From Opisthocomus hoazin (Eukaryota; Chordata; Aves; Opisthocomiformes; Opisthocomidae), in assembly GCF_030867145.1 (NCBI RefSeq), contig NC_134414.1, forward strand, positions 68,888,814 through 68,952,813: a DNA stretch of 64,000 nt, written 5' to 3'. The position numbers and the translations under genes were made by a program. How positions within the stretch are numbered: position 1 is the first letter of the stretch; the number at the start of each line of letters is the position of its first letter. The notes under the pieces are model-generated. The model ran no database searches. It was not told where the DNA came from and saw only the letters and a list, made by a program, of their open reading frames with translations. This document shows, piece by piece, positions 1 through 14,303 of the stretch.

Positions 1-2898
1 CTCCACTGGCTTTATGCAGCATCGTTCTGGTGGCTCTGCGTCACTCTTCCCAGAGCTGCCAGGATTGGGAATGAGTGGGGGGAGGCAGATCTGGGCTCGG
101 TTTGCATGCAGGAGCTCCTGAATGGCACTGCATTGACTGACTCAAGACCCGAACTGTGCAAAAGTGACTGCTTCTGGGCACATATAGCCAGATTCATATG
201 GCACTGCACCTGAGTTTAGAAGCCCAGCTCACACAAAATGGCTCTGCACTGAGTTAGCTCACTGTCTTTGCAACGATTAATGGAGTGATTAATCAGCAAC
301 CGGATAAACCACCCACAGATAATTCACAGTTGATTATAGTTTCTTTTATTTGACTGTGCTCCAGGATTGAAATTTTATGTAATGCCCAAGCCAAGCATGT
401 TTCAGCTGAATTCCTAGTGGGTATTTGCAATCTAGATACCACAACATGGCTTGATACAAATGTTAACTTTTGCTCAAGGGAGGATGGGAGTGATGGGGTT
501 ATTGTAGGTCAGTATAAAATGAAAGGATGTCAGAGTAACAGCCCAGCTGCAGCCAAAGCTGACAATGAAATTCTTAAGATGCTGTTCAGAGAAGGGAAAT
601 CTTACTCTTTTGGTGACGGCATTTTACAGAGGTTTGGTTTGGATTTGTTTGGTTTTAAAAATGAGCCTCCAAGGTGGAATAAGACAAAAATGCTTCTCTG
701 CTTTGCAATGAGAATGCGTTGTCTGAGGGAAAACATTTCAGCTGTACAAAACCAATGGCACATAAGGATGGAGATGGTTTATAAAGAATGTTTGCTTTTG
801 GGTGCCCCTGAAACTCTTATTGTTTGGTACTCTGACATTAACTCAATCAAAGGTCCTATGGGTCCTACCTTTGACATGTTTGAGCAGAACTGGTAGCCAA
901 AAACATACTTTGAGAATTATCAAAATCTTAACTAGATGTTTTTGTGAGAAGAAAAATTACTTTCTTAAATTAACTGCTGGTTTTGTGCATTTGCAAATGA
1001 TTATACAGACTCCAAGAAGATGCCTCAGTTAAAGACCATGCTGTGCTAAAGTAATATCACAAACAGAGCAACCTTTAGACATATCATATTAATGCAGTAA
1101 ATGAGGGCAACAGGCTTTTAGAGACTGAAAACTAACCTAAAAATATTTACAGAAGGTCTCAGGTTTGCAGCTGTGTCTTTGAGCTGCTTGACAACTATCT
1201 TTACTGCTTTCTGACTCTTGCAGGGATCTGAAATGCCATGGTAACTATAATTTTATGGATAAACTTACCCTAAATATCTGCTGCTAGCTTCACCCTGAAT
1301 CAACTGCAACCTGGAAGCTGGCAGACATCTCACTGATTTTAATGACTCATTAATCATACTGTCCCTCATCTCACTGCTGGTCTCCAGCCTGGAAGTTGCT
1401 GTCAGAATTCACATATCCAATAGAAAATATAGAGCAGCTGTGCAGGGGATGCTACTGCTGATCACGGCATCTCACACCGCATGCTGGAAATCCATGTTCA
1501 TACTCACACAAAACTTGGTCTGACAATGGAAGTGTCATCTCAGTGTATCTCAGTCCGTGTTTTTCACGTGTGGTCCCCACGACCAGAATTCATGGTTCTG
1601 TGGAGGTTCCATCCCAAGGGTTTAGGGAGAAAAAGATCTGAATCTGTCTGAAGTTGGCATATTCTGGATGCACAACACATATAAATTGAAAATCGAGATA
1701 TGCGATGAATCCGTCCCCAAACACTATAAAAAAGTGTCTTTTCTACTCAGGATCCATGCAGTTTCCTTTGTAAGCAGCCTCATCTTGTTGGCTGTATGTG
1801 ATATGTGTACAGACACTTTGGTTCGGCAATATTGCTGTAGGAACATCTAGTCTCTAGACCCAGTAATTTTTGGATTAGACCCAACTGAGCTTTGGGCAAG
1901 GTTGAGGCACAGCTCCACATGTGTAGAAACAGCACTCTCAGGCCTCTAGCGGACTCTGCAGCAGAGATGCTGGAGACTCAGCTCACCCCAGGCTCAGGCA
2001 GCAACAAAAAGAGGATTATCAGAATTGTCATTTTGCTTTTACCTACCTAAATTCCATTTACATCTTGTTCTAAAGTGTTTCAGGTCTGTCTTTTGTAAAA
2101 GGCTGTGGCATTAGAAGACTGTGAGATTTCTGGATCAAAACAACTCTGTAAGAGTTAGGCTATTTGAGTTATTTTTGCTAACATATCTGTGATTTGTCCA
2201 TAACTGTCCCCCAAGATGCTAATGCTGTAGTCATATGGCAGAGAACAGGAAGCATTAAAAAAAAAGAAGTAATAAATACTCAATTTTCTAATCTACAAGC
2301 ATTCAACACATTTATAGCAGTCATTTTCTTGCCCATTCTACTCATGTTCTTATTAACTAAGCAGCAGTCTTTCTTGGAAGTACATATTTTATTTTAATAG
2401 CACACACTACCACCTGCTGTAAGCAACTGAAATTGCCTCTGCAATTTTAGAGCTTTTAAAGCAGCACAAGGCAGCCAGCCCTAGATTTAAAATACAGATT
2501 TTTGACATCTCTCTCCGATGCTAATTTAATTATACATTCATCCAAATATTTTCTGACCATAGAACTTTCTTGATTATATATGATTGGTAATAACTGGAGC
2601 TTGACTGTCTCTAAGATGCATGAAAATTTAGGAAACAGTTCTGTTGTAAATATGAAATTGATAGCACATTATTTCAATAATAATTACGAAGATTAATCAT
2701 TTCCAAACAGAGAAAATTCAGTTAAGAAATTAATAATTGCTCCAAGGTGCGCAGAAGTTTTTTAATAAATCAAGCCATGAGGGATCAAAAATTCAGAATA
2801 TAAATTATTAAAGTATTTATTGTTTTACTCAGTTGCTCATTTGACTCAGAGGAAAGCTGAGAAATGTTCAGCAAATCAAGACATCTCTTCATGGCTTG
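1..2898. other. Intergenic DNA, no supported gene
   Basis: AT-rich sequence with no recognisable gene or complete repeat. The longest open frame (417-896, plus, 159 codons) begins at a GTG, lacks recognisable domains and has no clear splice or promoter context, so I treat it as chance. By vertebrate synteny (human order FAM155A - LIG4 - ABHD13 - TNFSF13B) this should be the desert between FAM155A and LIG4; that is inference from gene order only. Confidence 0.6.
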
Positions 2899-3501
2899 TG
2901 CTGTGGTTTAACCCGGCAGGCACCTAAAACAACCCCACTGCCATTCACTCACCCCACCCCGGCCCTCGCCGTGGGATGGGGGCAAGAATCACAAAAAAAG
3001 AAAAGTAAAACTCATGGGTTGAGATAAAGGCAGTTTAATAGGTAAAGCAAACGCGGCACGCACAAGAAAACCAAAGCAAGGAATTCACTCACCACTCCCC
3101 ATCGTCAGGCCGGTGTTCAGCCATCTCCAAGACAGCAGGGCGCCATCACGCGTAATGGTTACCTAGGAAAGCAAACGCCATCACTCTGAACGTCCCCCCC
3201 TTCCTTCTTCCTCCCCCAGCTTTATAAGCTAGCATGATGTCATACGGTGTGGGATATCCCTCTGCTCTCATGGGGTCAGCTGTCCCGGCTGTGACCCCTC
3301 CCAGCTTCTTGCGCACCCCCAGCCTCCTCGCTGGTGGGGTGGGGTGAGAGGCAGGAAAGGCCTTGACGCTGTGCAAGCACCGCTCAGCAATAACTAAACC
3401 ATCCCTGTGTTACCTACACTGTTTCCAGCACAAATCCAAAACACAGCCCCATACCAGCTACTATGAAGAAATTTAACTCTACCCCAGCCAAAACCAGTAC
3501 A
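2899..3501 (-). mobile_element. Solo LTR, ERVL-like (minus orientation)
   Basis: Read on the minus strand, it starts TGTACTGGTTTTGGCTGGG and ends in ACCACAGCA, so it has TG...CA ends. Flanks are GCTTG (2894-2898) and ACTTG (3502-3506), a 5-bp target duplication with one mismatch; 5 bp is typical of class III (ERVL) elements. A TATAAA box lies at 3221-3226 (minus) and an ATTAAA polyadenylation signal at 3034-3039 (minus). It belongs to the same family as the LTR at 19710-20263: the terminal 60 bases, the TATA context and the central block align by eye. No internal retroviral sequence adjoins it, so it is a solo LTR. The exact family name is not assigned. Confidence 0.85.
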
Positions 3502-3506
3502 ACTTG

Positions 3507-4700
3507 GTAGACTAAGAATACTGCATGGGCAAAGGACACATTCTGTACGGCTATTTTAATGTATACTTCTCTGTTTTCTTCCTGGTACGTTTGTCTGCCT
3601 CCAATCATGAAGCTGAATTATGTGTAAACAACTCTTTTGCCAAATCCTCAGCAGGCATAAATCCATGTAAGTGCTATCAAGTCAGTGGCTTAGGTTGGTT
3701 GTCATAATCTGGAAAACGGTTTCTTATGTTTACTCAAGATTCTGGAGGTTAAAAAAAAAAAAAAGTATTAAGCCTAGGGGAGAAGAGAAAGAAGGCAGAA
3801 AGAGGTTTATGTTGTATCAATAAGTACGCATGTGTATATGTAGTACTTACCACTATATTAGAAAGTACAACTACAAAAGAAGCTAATAAGAAAAGCCAAG
3901 CACATTGTTCTGTAGCAAATCCAGTTTCTGTTCTAGCTTCTACAGGTTGCTTTTCATTGAGAAACAGTCCCAGTCATCTTGTCCCCGCTGCCGATAGTTC
4001 CAGCACGTGGCTGTGTTGCAGCGTGTAGAATTTTCTCTCTTCTCTGTCCTCGCAGGTGAGCCCAACTCCACACCAGCCAGGGGCTGCCAGGCGGTGACGC
4101 AGAGTAGAGTCATCCCCTCGCTGAGCTGAACCTGGGTGTAGGCTTATTCTACTCTGCTGCCTGGAACTGAAGAAACGCTCCTCTGGTGTTTCCACAGCAT
4201 GGCCTGAGGTGCGGCAGGAGCTACCAGAGACGTGAGGACAGCAGGAGCTACCAGAGCCATAAGAAGGACACCAGCTCTCTCTAGGCTCCCTTCTCCTCCT
4301 GCCCATGGCAGCATCAGCTCTCCAAGAGTGAAGCCCAGCAAGGAAAACTCTTTCCTAACAGTTGGCATGTTTGGTGACACAGTTGCATCTGAAGGCTGCT
4401 GGGAACAGAAGAGTTTGTGCAGTGTAGACCTAGCCACTTTCTCCCGTGCTGCTGGTCTTGCAGCACGTTTCACTGAGGCTGATGTAGACCAGGCAGCGGG
4501 GAAAGGCTTCTCCTGCTCCAAGGATGGTGTGACTGCACCCACAGGGAAAATTTGTTTTTAACTGGAGTGCTAAAGCTGGGTAATTTCCTACCCCCCTCCT
4601 CTCATCACATAGGCAGGCTCACGCTGCAGGACTAGGACACCAGCTCCCTCACAAGTTCATGCAGGTAGCCTGGTGGGGTGTTACAGGCACAACTAGAATT
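3507..4700. other. Unassigned GC-richer block
   Basis: A moderately GC-rich stretch (strongest at about 3980-4560) in an AT-rich setting, following an A14 run near 3751-3764. Overlapping open frames of 110-132 codons occur on both strands, as expected in GC-rich, stop-poor DNA. A 16-base motif GCAGGAGCTACCAGAG is repeated at 4214-4229 and 4241-4256 (period 27). I do not recognise a gene or a repeat family; it could be an old repeat or a non-coding transcript exon. Confidence 0.35.
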
Positions 4701-7700
4701 TGGCCAAAAACATGGGAAGGCTTGCCCACCCTAGCACAACCTACCGCTCAGGCTGTTGTGAGCTTTTTCACTACCTACCTATGCTAATAATAGGAGCCAT
4801 TTGTTTAGTTCTAAGTGCTACTATTAAGAGAAACAACAATGAAAGTAACAAATTATTCCTTTTCTTTTTTTTATGCTTTATTTATTTATTTTTAATGATT
4901 TTTTATGTCTTGTCACTTTATCTTTTCTTTTCCTTACCAACTCCATTTGCTCGCACTGTTTTACCCATTAATCCCAGCAAAATTACTCCTCTCACTCTTT
5001 TCTCCCTTTGTCTAGGTCAACAGTTAAGTCACCCTCTGGACACTTTTTTCTTGGAGATTTCAGGTGCTATTTCAGGCACAGCCTTTCCAAAATTAAATGA
5101 CTTTTATTTTTTTAATATCTCTGTTCTGCTTTTCCTCTTTTTCTCACCATTATATTTATAGACTTCAAGTCTTTCACTTATAACCATTATCTTGCTAGAC
5201 TTGATTGATATCCTCACAGTCTAGTAACTCTCAAAGCTCCCCTTTTCTACATGTTACAGTGTCAAAACATTTTGCCATATGTTCGTGCATCGCTTTCAAA
5301 AGCCCCATTGCCTTCCTCCTTGCAGCAGGCTCCTTTTAATCTGAGCACCACGCCAGCAGCAGTAGTGCTGGCAGGTGACATCCCTGGAAAGGTGGTGGTA
5401 CACACCCGACTTGTGGCTTGTCCATCCTGAACGTCGCAGAAAACCGTACACGCCACCTGGGATCCAGGAAATCCAGAGCCAGAGCTCTCTCCTCTCTGCT
5501 GGTGAGTGGGGAAAGGAAAGGCTGTTTCGGCTGGCTTTACTTGCGTATCCTCGTTAGTCAGGATTCCTTCAGGGTCACACTGTGAGTCACCCTTGAGTTA
5601 GAATTAGCTTAATAAACTGAAGTAAGGAAAGATTTGTGAAAGACTATGCGCACAGAGGCTGCTGGGAACTCCAGGTGATTTGTGCTCCTTGTCAGCCTCT
5701 GAGATACTTCTGTCGATAAGACTTTTCTGTGAAAGAAGAAATTATGGCTGAAAACTCTGGGCTACCAAACTGAGCTGAGGAAACTTCTTTGTAAGATAAG
5801 GCTTAATGGAGCTGCTGACCATGCCTCCCTTCCCTGGCCTTTAATGACAATAATTCTTACCCCACTTTCTGCTCTCCTTTTTGTGCAGTCTTTCTGCACT
5901 TCATTATTGATCTATCTCTTCACAAACTGTTGGTTATACTGCTTTTGTCCCTAAATTAATTTCCTTCCTTTCATCCACTCTGTCCTTCATGTCCGTCTTT
6001 GAAACACACATTTTCCAATGATCCTTCTTATCTCATACATGAACCCTACCACTATCTGTTCCCTTAACACCTGTTCCATATTTTGACTACCTTAAACTGG
6101 GAATAGACCACATGTTGTTCCCCGATGCACAATGCTAGAAAATGCACTGCACTAGGAACAAATACAACAATCAATTATTTTTTAATTTTTAATTGTAATT
6201 TTTTTTTTGAGCATGAAAAAGAAAGATTCACCTATTTTGGTGTACAATCCTTCCTTTTCAGGTAAAAAAAAAAAAAAAAAAAGAATGATTGTAAAACAAC
6301 AGCCCAGAAATCCCAACAGGTCCCTTGGGTGATGGAAGTCAAGCAACCCTCACTTCTCTAAAAAATCCCTGCCTCTCTGGAGAGATGCCGTACCTCTTCA
6401 CATATCTAGGCCATTTTCTGTCATCTTGTTGTCACTTAACAATTATGTTTGTTGAGACATGTCTCATCGTGAAGTATTTTTGTTTCTTTTCTACTCCTTT
6501 TATAGGTGTCTTATAATTTATGAGGCACTTTTATATAGGTGCCTCATAAATTAAATATTTTAATATTTATGGGTACATGTGTTTGATAACACCTCAGTGG
6601 CACTACATCTTCTTTTAAAGAAGGTACACCTTCTTTCTCTGTCAGACAAATACATATGCAGTATTAGTCAAGAGAATCACCCTTAGTAACATTCTTTCTG
6701 TCCAAATCTTTTTATTTTTCCTTTTATTTTGCTTTGGTTTAGTCAAAACAGAGTGGAGAATAGATTACCTGCATTCCAGTTTTATTGTTGCTGTTTCTGT
6801 TCTGCTGAACTCTGCAGGTTGTCTCCAAAAATACTGTCTGACAAGAAAATTGTTTCCAGACGGTTTTGTGCTTTCACCCACAAGAATCTGACAAGCAGCT
6901 CCACCAGAAATTGACTGTGCTCTAAACTAAACAAAATGGTTTGAGAGCAGCTCGCATAAAACAGCACCATTCAATCAAAATCAATGGCAGTACCAGGTTG
7001 ACTTTCGTAAGTTAAAGGCTTGCCTCAAAATGTCACTTGTGTGTAAAGATGTCCAGAATAATCTGTGCACATCAAATGTGAAAACTAAATACTAGATTTT
7101 AATCCAGTCCTACACATGCTTAAATACATGTCTTTTAAAAACAAATTTAAAAATACATGAAGCAGTAGAACTGCTTCCGCGCTTAAAATTAACCACATGC
7201 TTAAGCAGTTGGGAGGATGAAAGCAACCAACATGCTACAAGCCAAAGCACTGGATCCCTTTGCCGTTTTGATAGCCCCTGATCTTTCATCTACTACAAGG
7301 ATGACACATGAATGAAATTGTCTGCTTTCGATGCGCTAACCGACACAGGGTTTTTTGCTTGTGTTAATTTGACTTAGCATAGACAGCAAATGCATTTTCA
7401 GCAATGAAAGAGCAATAGATCTTCAGGCTCTTTGAAATGCGGAAAACAGAAAAGGTCAATTATTACTGCAGATGCACTGCGTCTTCACTGATGATACCAC
7501 CAGAATAAAAGTCATGCTATTCTCAAAAGTCAGCATTTTGATACAAACCAATGCCCTTCTAATTTAAAAGAAACACTTCTATAGATGTACAAAACCATAG
7601 AGAAGATGACTATCTAGATATGTTTTTCTTACTTTTTTGATTTTCCTTTTATTAAAATGTCATTTTGATAAACACAATCATGTAGTTTTCTGTGTGACAG

Positions 7701-8117
7701 TAAGGTCAATTTAAATTTTAACTCTTGTTTTGTATCACAAATATTCTGCAATTCTTTCTGCACATTAGTAGTAGTCAGATGTGGCTTGTCTCTGAATATC
7801 TCTTGGAAGCTCTGAGTGTCTCTAATCCTTCTCTTCGTATTTATACAGGCGTAAGGAAACAAAACTATATACAGGTGCATATACAAAAAAGGATTGCTTT
7901 TTCTGTTTTGACTACTAAGGAGGCATGACCCAGTAAGCCAGGACATGGGTGGGCCTGAGAGGTCACCTACCTCCAGGGCTTAGACACAGGACTCTAGGCT
8001 ATCCAGAGGCATTTCCATCAAGTTAAAATCTACAGCTGGGACCTCTTCTGTAGGAGGACACCTGTTTTATATATGTTTGTGTATATACATAACGCAAAGC
8101 TTATATATATACAAAGC

Positions 8118-8137
8118 TATATATATATATATATATA
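8118..8137. repeat. (TA)n microsatellite
   Basis: Ten uninterrupted TA units, preceded by a shorter degenerate TA run from about 8101. Confidence 0.9.
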
Positions 8138-11100
8138 CGCACAGTGACAATGTAATCCATTAGCTTTGTGATGGTTTAGGATGCAGAAGCTCAAAACTTC
8201 AATCTATTTGTGAAGGATTATTTATGCATTCTGCCTAAAGTTGTTACTGGATAAAATGTATAAACAGCTCTTGTGAAGCAGAGTTGGCAACACAGTGCTC
8301 CCGCAGAGCTTCCACAGGAAAGGTGAGGAATGCCCACAGCAGCCCATGGCCTCCAGCCCGCTCGCCTGGGTTTCCTCTGGAAAGGCAACACAAGTGAGCC
8401 TGTGGCCTCCCAACCACAGGATGCACAACACAGGTCACCCACATCCTGCATGGTAACATTTGTTATAACGACAACCAGCGTCATTTTAAAGAAACAGTGA
8501 ATTTCACTGCATGTTGGGCTGGACCCACACCAGTAGGCTTGCTGTAAAGTGCTACCTGGGTTGAGTCCTTGCAGAGACATGGATGGAGTAGTTATGGATT
8601 ATCATCAGCCTTTATCACCAATGATGCTCACTGCAGTGAAAATGGAGATGCTGCTCTCCATATTCAGTAGCAGGAGACAAAATGCTTTTAAAGGTAAAGT
8701 ACCAAGGAACTTACAAAGCCTTAGCAGCTTTTGGTAGCAATTAAACAGGTCTTCCAGGGTTGCGGTGCTGACCAGAAGTCCCTAAACTCTGCCTAAGGTG
8801 AGCTTATAATAGCTAACCCCATTTTGCACCTTCAACAAAATAAGGATTACACTGTGCTCATATGTCAAAGGACTTAGAAAACATGAATGATACAAGGTGT
8901 TAATTCCAACATCATTAGAGCTACTACAAATTAGGCGTTCAAGGCCGGCCTGTACAAGCCCATGGGTGTCTTTCAAACATGGATTTTCTGATTAAATGTT
9001 TTGCCTCTGTAGTGCTGTAGTTCATACCCTGGTCTTGTTCACTGCTGCACTTGGGAATGCTGACTGATGACTCCAGAACTGTGGATTTAATACTTCATTC
9101 ATTTAATCTTTACAGATCCTAGGTAACCATTATAATTTCAAAAACATGAAGACTAGTAGCTTTGCTTTATTTTTGTGCTCAGGACATTAAAGCTATGTTG
9201 CTCTGGCAGATTTTGTGCTGTTACATGTCAGCTGAATTTTCATGTACAAATGTATTCCCTAAGTTGATTTATCGGAAGACTTTAAATGTCAACTCAGTAT
9301 TCACAAGGCATCTTTTGTCTGCATTAAGAGCCAGCTGCTGTCAGTGATATTGGGTTACAGCGCACAAGAACAGACAGCCAAAAAAAAAAAACCCAAAGTC
9401 TTTGCTTGATTTGATTGTTATTCATTTTTAAGTACTTTCATTCAACTCTGATTGCTGTAGAATTTCTCTGCTTTATGAGTGTCTTTAAAAGGAAACATTG
9501 ATGTTTTATGCTGTCTTAAGTGCTAACAATCATCACTGCTAATGAACAGGGACTCATTAATGTCTAAATCATCCACAGCACAAGGGTGTTTCTTTCCCTC
9601 TTGTGAATTTGCTTTTCCTGGGACAATTAATTTTTATATTACCTACTACATCTGTTTCTAATACCATCCATGAATTTCAGTTTATCCTTTGGATCACAAC
9701 ACTAAGTTTTGCACTGTAAAGATGGCATTTTTTAATCAGGATAACAGTTTTTAGACCCCCGTCTACCCATATAAATACACATTTTTATCTTTGCATTTTA
9801 AATTCTTAAGTCTATTATCTATAGCTCTTTTAACTATCCCTTAAATGAAAGCTGCCATTATTAGTGTAAATAGCATCACACTGTGAACCACAGAGAAAAC
9901 AGACATACCTCTTGAGCACAGGACTATGAAGACTGCCAAGCATGACACTGTGACATTATCAAATCATGTAGGAACAAGGTAAAGAAGGAATGACATAACC
10001 ATACCAGCTCTTATATTAATTTTGGATCCTGAAGAACAACGTTTTTTTAAAAAATGCTTTTCAGTGACATATTATTCTGACCATTTCAGGAAAAGCACAG
10101 CAATGCCAAAGATTTGGGCTGAACCCAAGCCCTACAGTTTCTAAGGGAGAAACTGCACTATCCTTAGAAAACTGCATACTCTGAAACTGCATCACCAACA
10201 AAAATATAAAATGAATCACTCTCCTATAGGGTTGGACAGTGCAGCATCCCTTCATCCTGCACAACACCCAGTAACTCCTGTGAGACACTGAAATACCACC
10301 TAAACCAAATGAAATCATAAGATTTTGATGGGGAAGTCTGTTGATGGTCAAATCACCCTTCCTATGCTGTTGGCTTGGCAATTATTTGGTTTATGGAAAT
10401 AAAAGGAACAATCTGTGGAACAGTTTTTGATCTATCAGTCTGTTTTCCTCATCTTTGGCTCATTCTGTCCAGGCAGAAATTGCCTTCTGATATGAATGCT
10501 CTCCTTTTATTTCAACAAGATTTGGATTCACTGAATATTCGTCAAAAGGATGTGATAGCATTGGATTTTTTGTATCTTAGTAAATAAAAATGACAAACAG
10601 AACCAGGTTACAGCAGACCGTAACATAGCGGGAGTCTGCTAGGTTCTCAGAGTCTGCATAAACAAAGCAAATAAAAATCATAGCATTTGCAAGACTGGTG
10701 CATATCAGGATACATCACGCACTACAGCAACCCTGAACACACCTAGTTCTCTAAGCAACAGAACCAGATGAGAGCAGTTCCAAAGAGCTTTGCAGATTAC
10801 TGATTAGATACTTTGATGCCTAATGATGTATGAGATTTTCCTGTGGCTGGGCATTGGTATTTCCCTCTTCACACGAGCAGTAAGCAGCAGGCTGGAGCAG
10901 CGGAAGCAGTGTCACAGCCAAAGAAACTTTTTTCCATATTGCTGCGCCTTGGGTGGACTGACTTTATGAGAAGATGAGAAAACTGGGGGGATTTCTTTCG
11001 GCATCTGAAATATCCTTATCATTTCTTCTTTCCAGGATGAGTTCACAGACCCTTTCTCTCGTAGAGGACATTAATGCCTTTTCTTCTACACAGGCACCTA

Positions 11101-14100
11101 CCATACTGGAGCTTGGGCAGAGAGAGTGGGCAGAGAGAGGGATACCACTATTCCTTCGTGAAATTTGGTGAGAACTGGCTGGTTGGTTCAGAAGTTGTTA
11201 GATATGAATAGGCACAGACACAGGCACTCTCACTTTGATTGCTCAATGCTCATTCTTTTCAGGCAACTTGATTAAAACTGTGAAGGGAGGCAGAGGGAAC
11301 AAGTAAATTGTCTGCTTTCTGTATGAAGAGGTCTGGCTCTTAATATATTGCAGCTCCCTTCAATTTGCTTCTGATTTCTCACTTTATAGTTAACATAAAA
11401 TTCTCCTAGTGAGGGAAGGAAAGAAAGAAATGAGACCCTGGAAAGATGATTTTACTACACACAGCACTTAATGCATGTAGCTTTTCTCTGAATTTATTCC
11501 AAAAAAGTGGCTGCCTTTCAAGTTCTATTGAAAATACATATATATGTTTTATGAATGTAGCCCTTTTTTGTCTCCTTCTTACAACTCTTCCTCCCTCCTC
11601 ATAGGATTTCTGCTGCCTGTGTTTCAAGAACCCAAGGCTTAGCTCTGGTGGGGAAACCTGGCTCAGACTTCTGAGGAAACTGCTAAGTTGTGAGAATGAG
11701 GTGTTACAACATCTGTAGAGTGAAGCCGCGTGAGATAAGGAAGGAAAAATTGCTGGTGGAGGTAGGATTATTGAAACTGGGACCGTTAGTAGCTCAAGGA
11801 TTCAGGATGGAAAAATGCCATCGTCAAAAGAAAAAAACCTTAAAGGAAGATGAGGGAGGTAGAAGTGAAGAACTCAGGAAGAGCTGAGATCCAGAGAGCA
11901 GCAGAGGCCAAACTTTGTCACGTTACCTGACTCAGGATCCTCTGGACGCGACATCACTACTGACTCTTGCCTGGCTAGCAAGGAGTCTTCGAGTGTCACA
12001 TGGAAAGGGGTAAAGACTGAGCACACAAAGGTTTAGCCTAGTCCTTTATTAGGTAGCTATCTTCTGTACATGCCCAGCAATGAATAATTGCTGTATACTT
12101 TAAAGCTGTATATATTATGCTGTCTTAGTCTCTTTGCAAATAGCTAAAAGTGTCCAAAGTGATCCAAACAGTTACATCAGTTGGTTAAGTCAAATAGGTA
12201 ATGACTCAGCCACACTGAGTTTCTGTGGATGCCACTAACCAAAACAGGCCAAAAGCAACTGGTTGCAGAGCTTGAATGGGGAGAGATTTTGAGGTATAGT
12301 TTCTAAAAGTAAAAGTTTTAAATGATCTGTACTATCCATTGCATGGTCCAGCCTTTGAAATCTGGCTGCTGAAGGAGAAATTCAGATTGTAACTGCTCAG
12401 CAGTGGTAGTCTGTGACCGAGGAATGATCTGGAATGGAGAGCAAGAAGGCCCAACTGCAAGAAGGGATTAAACTGGCTGGAAGCAGGAATGACAGAGACA
12501 GCTTGCTCCACTCTCCTTGCAAGCGAGTAGAGTTTGCCTGGGTGATGAGATAAGAAACAGCCTCAGCATCGTCTTGTAGACCCTCCTGGAATGGGAGCAC
12601 TCAGGGGCCCAAGCTCAGGGGCCACCTTTGGGCAGCAGAGCTGGCCTACTACATGTACTACTACTTGTAGAACCACATATTGCAATAGGACCCCACCCAA
12701 TGCATTGCTCATTAAATTTTTCTTTTACATTTAAGCACAAACATGATTAATTTGCCTCAAGGGATATCACAAAAATTCCTCAACACTGTGTATGTCCCCT
12801 TTACAGAGTGAACCACTGTACCTGTTAATGTTTCCTGATCAGTCAGAAGCAGTATGGTAGCTGACAGGTAAGCTGTTGTCCCAAACTGAACCTCTGACCT
12901 GACAGCTGGGAAACTTGTACATGTCTTCAACCAGCAGAAGAGCTGTGATGTGTGATGTCTCTCTCCTGTACCCGAGAAGGTCACTGGAAATACAGTCTTC
13001 CCTGCATCAGCCCCAGACCTCTCACTAGATCCCGTGGGCCAGTGGGTAGGGCATTTATCTGGACTACTCTCTCAGTCCTTATCATGATTTCTCCTTTTAT
13101 ATAAAGACTCTATAATGTAAAACAAACAGCTTTGAGACCAGTGACTGAAACTTCCCATGGCAAGTACTTCATCCATGAATCCAGGTTATAAAGCCATTCT
13201 AAAATCTGGACATTAACCAGTCCTTTGCAAAGAATAGTTTATGTTCACCCAGCTTTAGGAAGAATCCAAACTCTGTGCCAGTCTTGCCTTAGACATCTAA
13301 ATTAAAAAAAAAAAAAAAAGGTAGTAAATTTCTTCTGGTTTATGCGACCTGTTTTTGCCCTTAATAGTGTTCCACTTCATTTGTGGGGTTTCTAGAGGCC
13401 TCTTTTGGTATAACAGTCCATTTATCAGAGTACCTACCCGGGCAGTAGGATATTTTGGGTTCAGTACCGTACAACATTAGCATGGTCCTCCCATTCCCAG
13501 TGAACACTCAAATAACAGACTATAAATAAAGTAGGTGAAATATATAGAAGGGTGAAAGCTCTATTAACTGTTCACCCAAAGCCTGTATCCATGCAGGATT
13601 ATAAAAGTCATGGGGCAAGAGATGCAAAGAGCCAAAGGAAATCAGATTTCACATTGATGAACTTCTTTGGGACAGATCAAAACAGGGCTTCCACTTCTGG
13701 CTTCCTGGGGTATGAGTGTATGTTGACCCTTTTACTAGGAAGCAGTCCAGGGAAGAGGACCCACTTTATCTTACAAAATGTTCACAGAGCGCTAAGTTTA
13801 CAGCTGCAGTGAACAGGCAGGGATGTGATTAAAGTCTTTATACAAGTAATGGGAAACAGGTAGACCTGCTTGCTTTCTGCAGTTCTCCAGGGCTGTTTAG
13901 TGAACTTCAGCAGTTCTGCCAAGCAGCCTGACCACTGTTTCATGGGTCAACATTTAAGTCAGAAGGATATAGTGGCAGAAATTATTTCTCCCTTGAGCTG
14001 GTCTTGAAACTGCTCACATTACATTCATGGATGTAACACAGACAATCTAGCCTGTTATCCTTGTACACAGAAACTACTTCGCACCATTTTCAGCACATAC

Positions 14101-14278
14101 TGCTTAATGCCAAGTGAGTGAACTCCTGTTTTGCATTTAACTAACTTCCAAGTCATCTTGCTAAATATGTTAATGGAAACAGCCTGTCTCCCTCTTTCAA
14201 CAACATTTAAAATCCGACCTAGCACAGGATTCTGCAGGGTGCAACCCCACCTAAAAGGAATAAGCATAGGATAAAAGA

Positions 14279-14303
14279 GGGGGGGCGGGGAGGGAGGGGA
14301 GGG
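14279..14303 (+). repeat. G-rich tract, G-quadruplex candidate
   Basis: Runs of 7, 4, 3, 4 and 3 G separated by single C or A bases, satisfying the usual four-run G-quadruplex pattern on the plus strand. No gene lies nearby. Confidence 0.8.

Noticed and set aside
4700-5161. 153-codon frame resembling a membrane protein
   Set aside because: Phe/Leu-rich runs come from T-rich low-complexity sequence; no homologue recognised.
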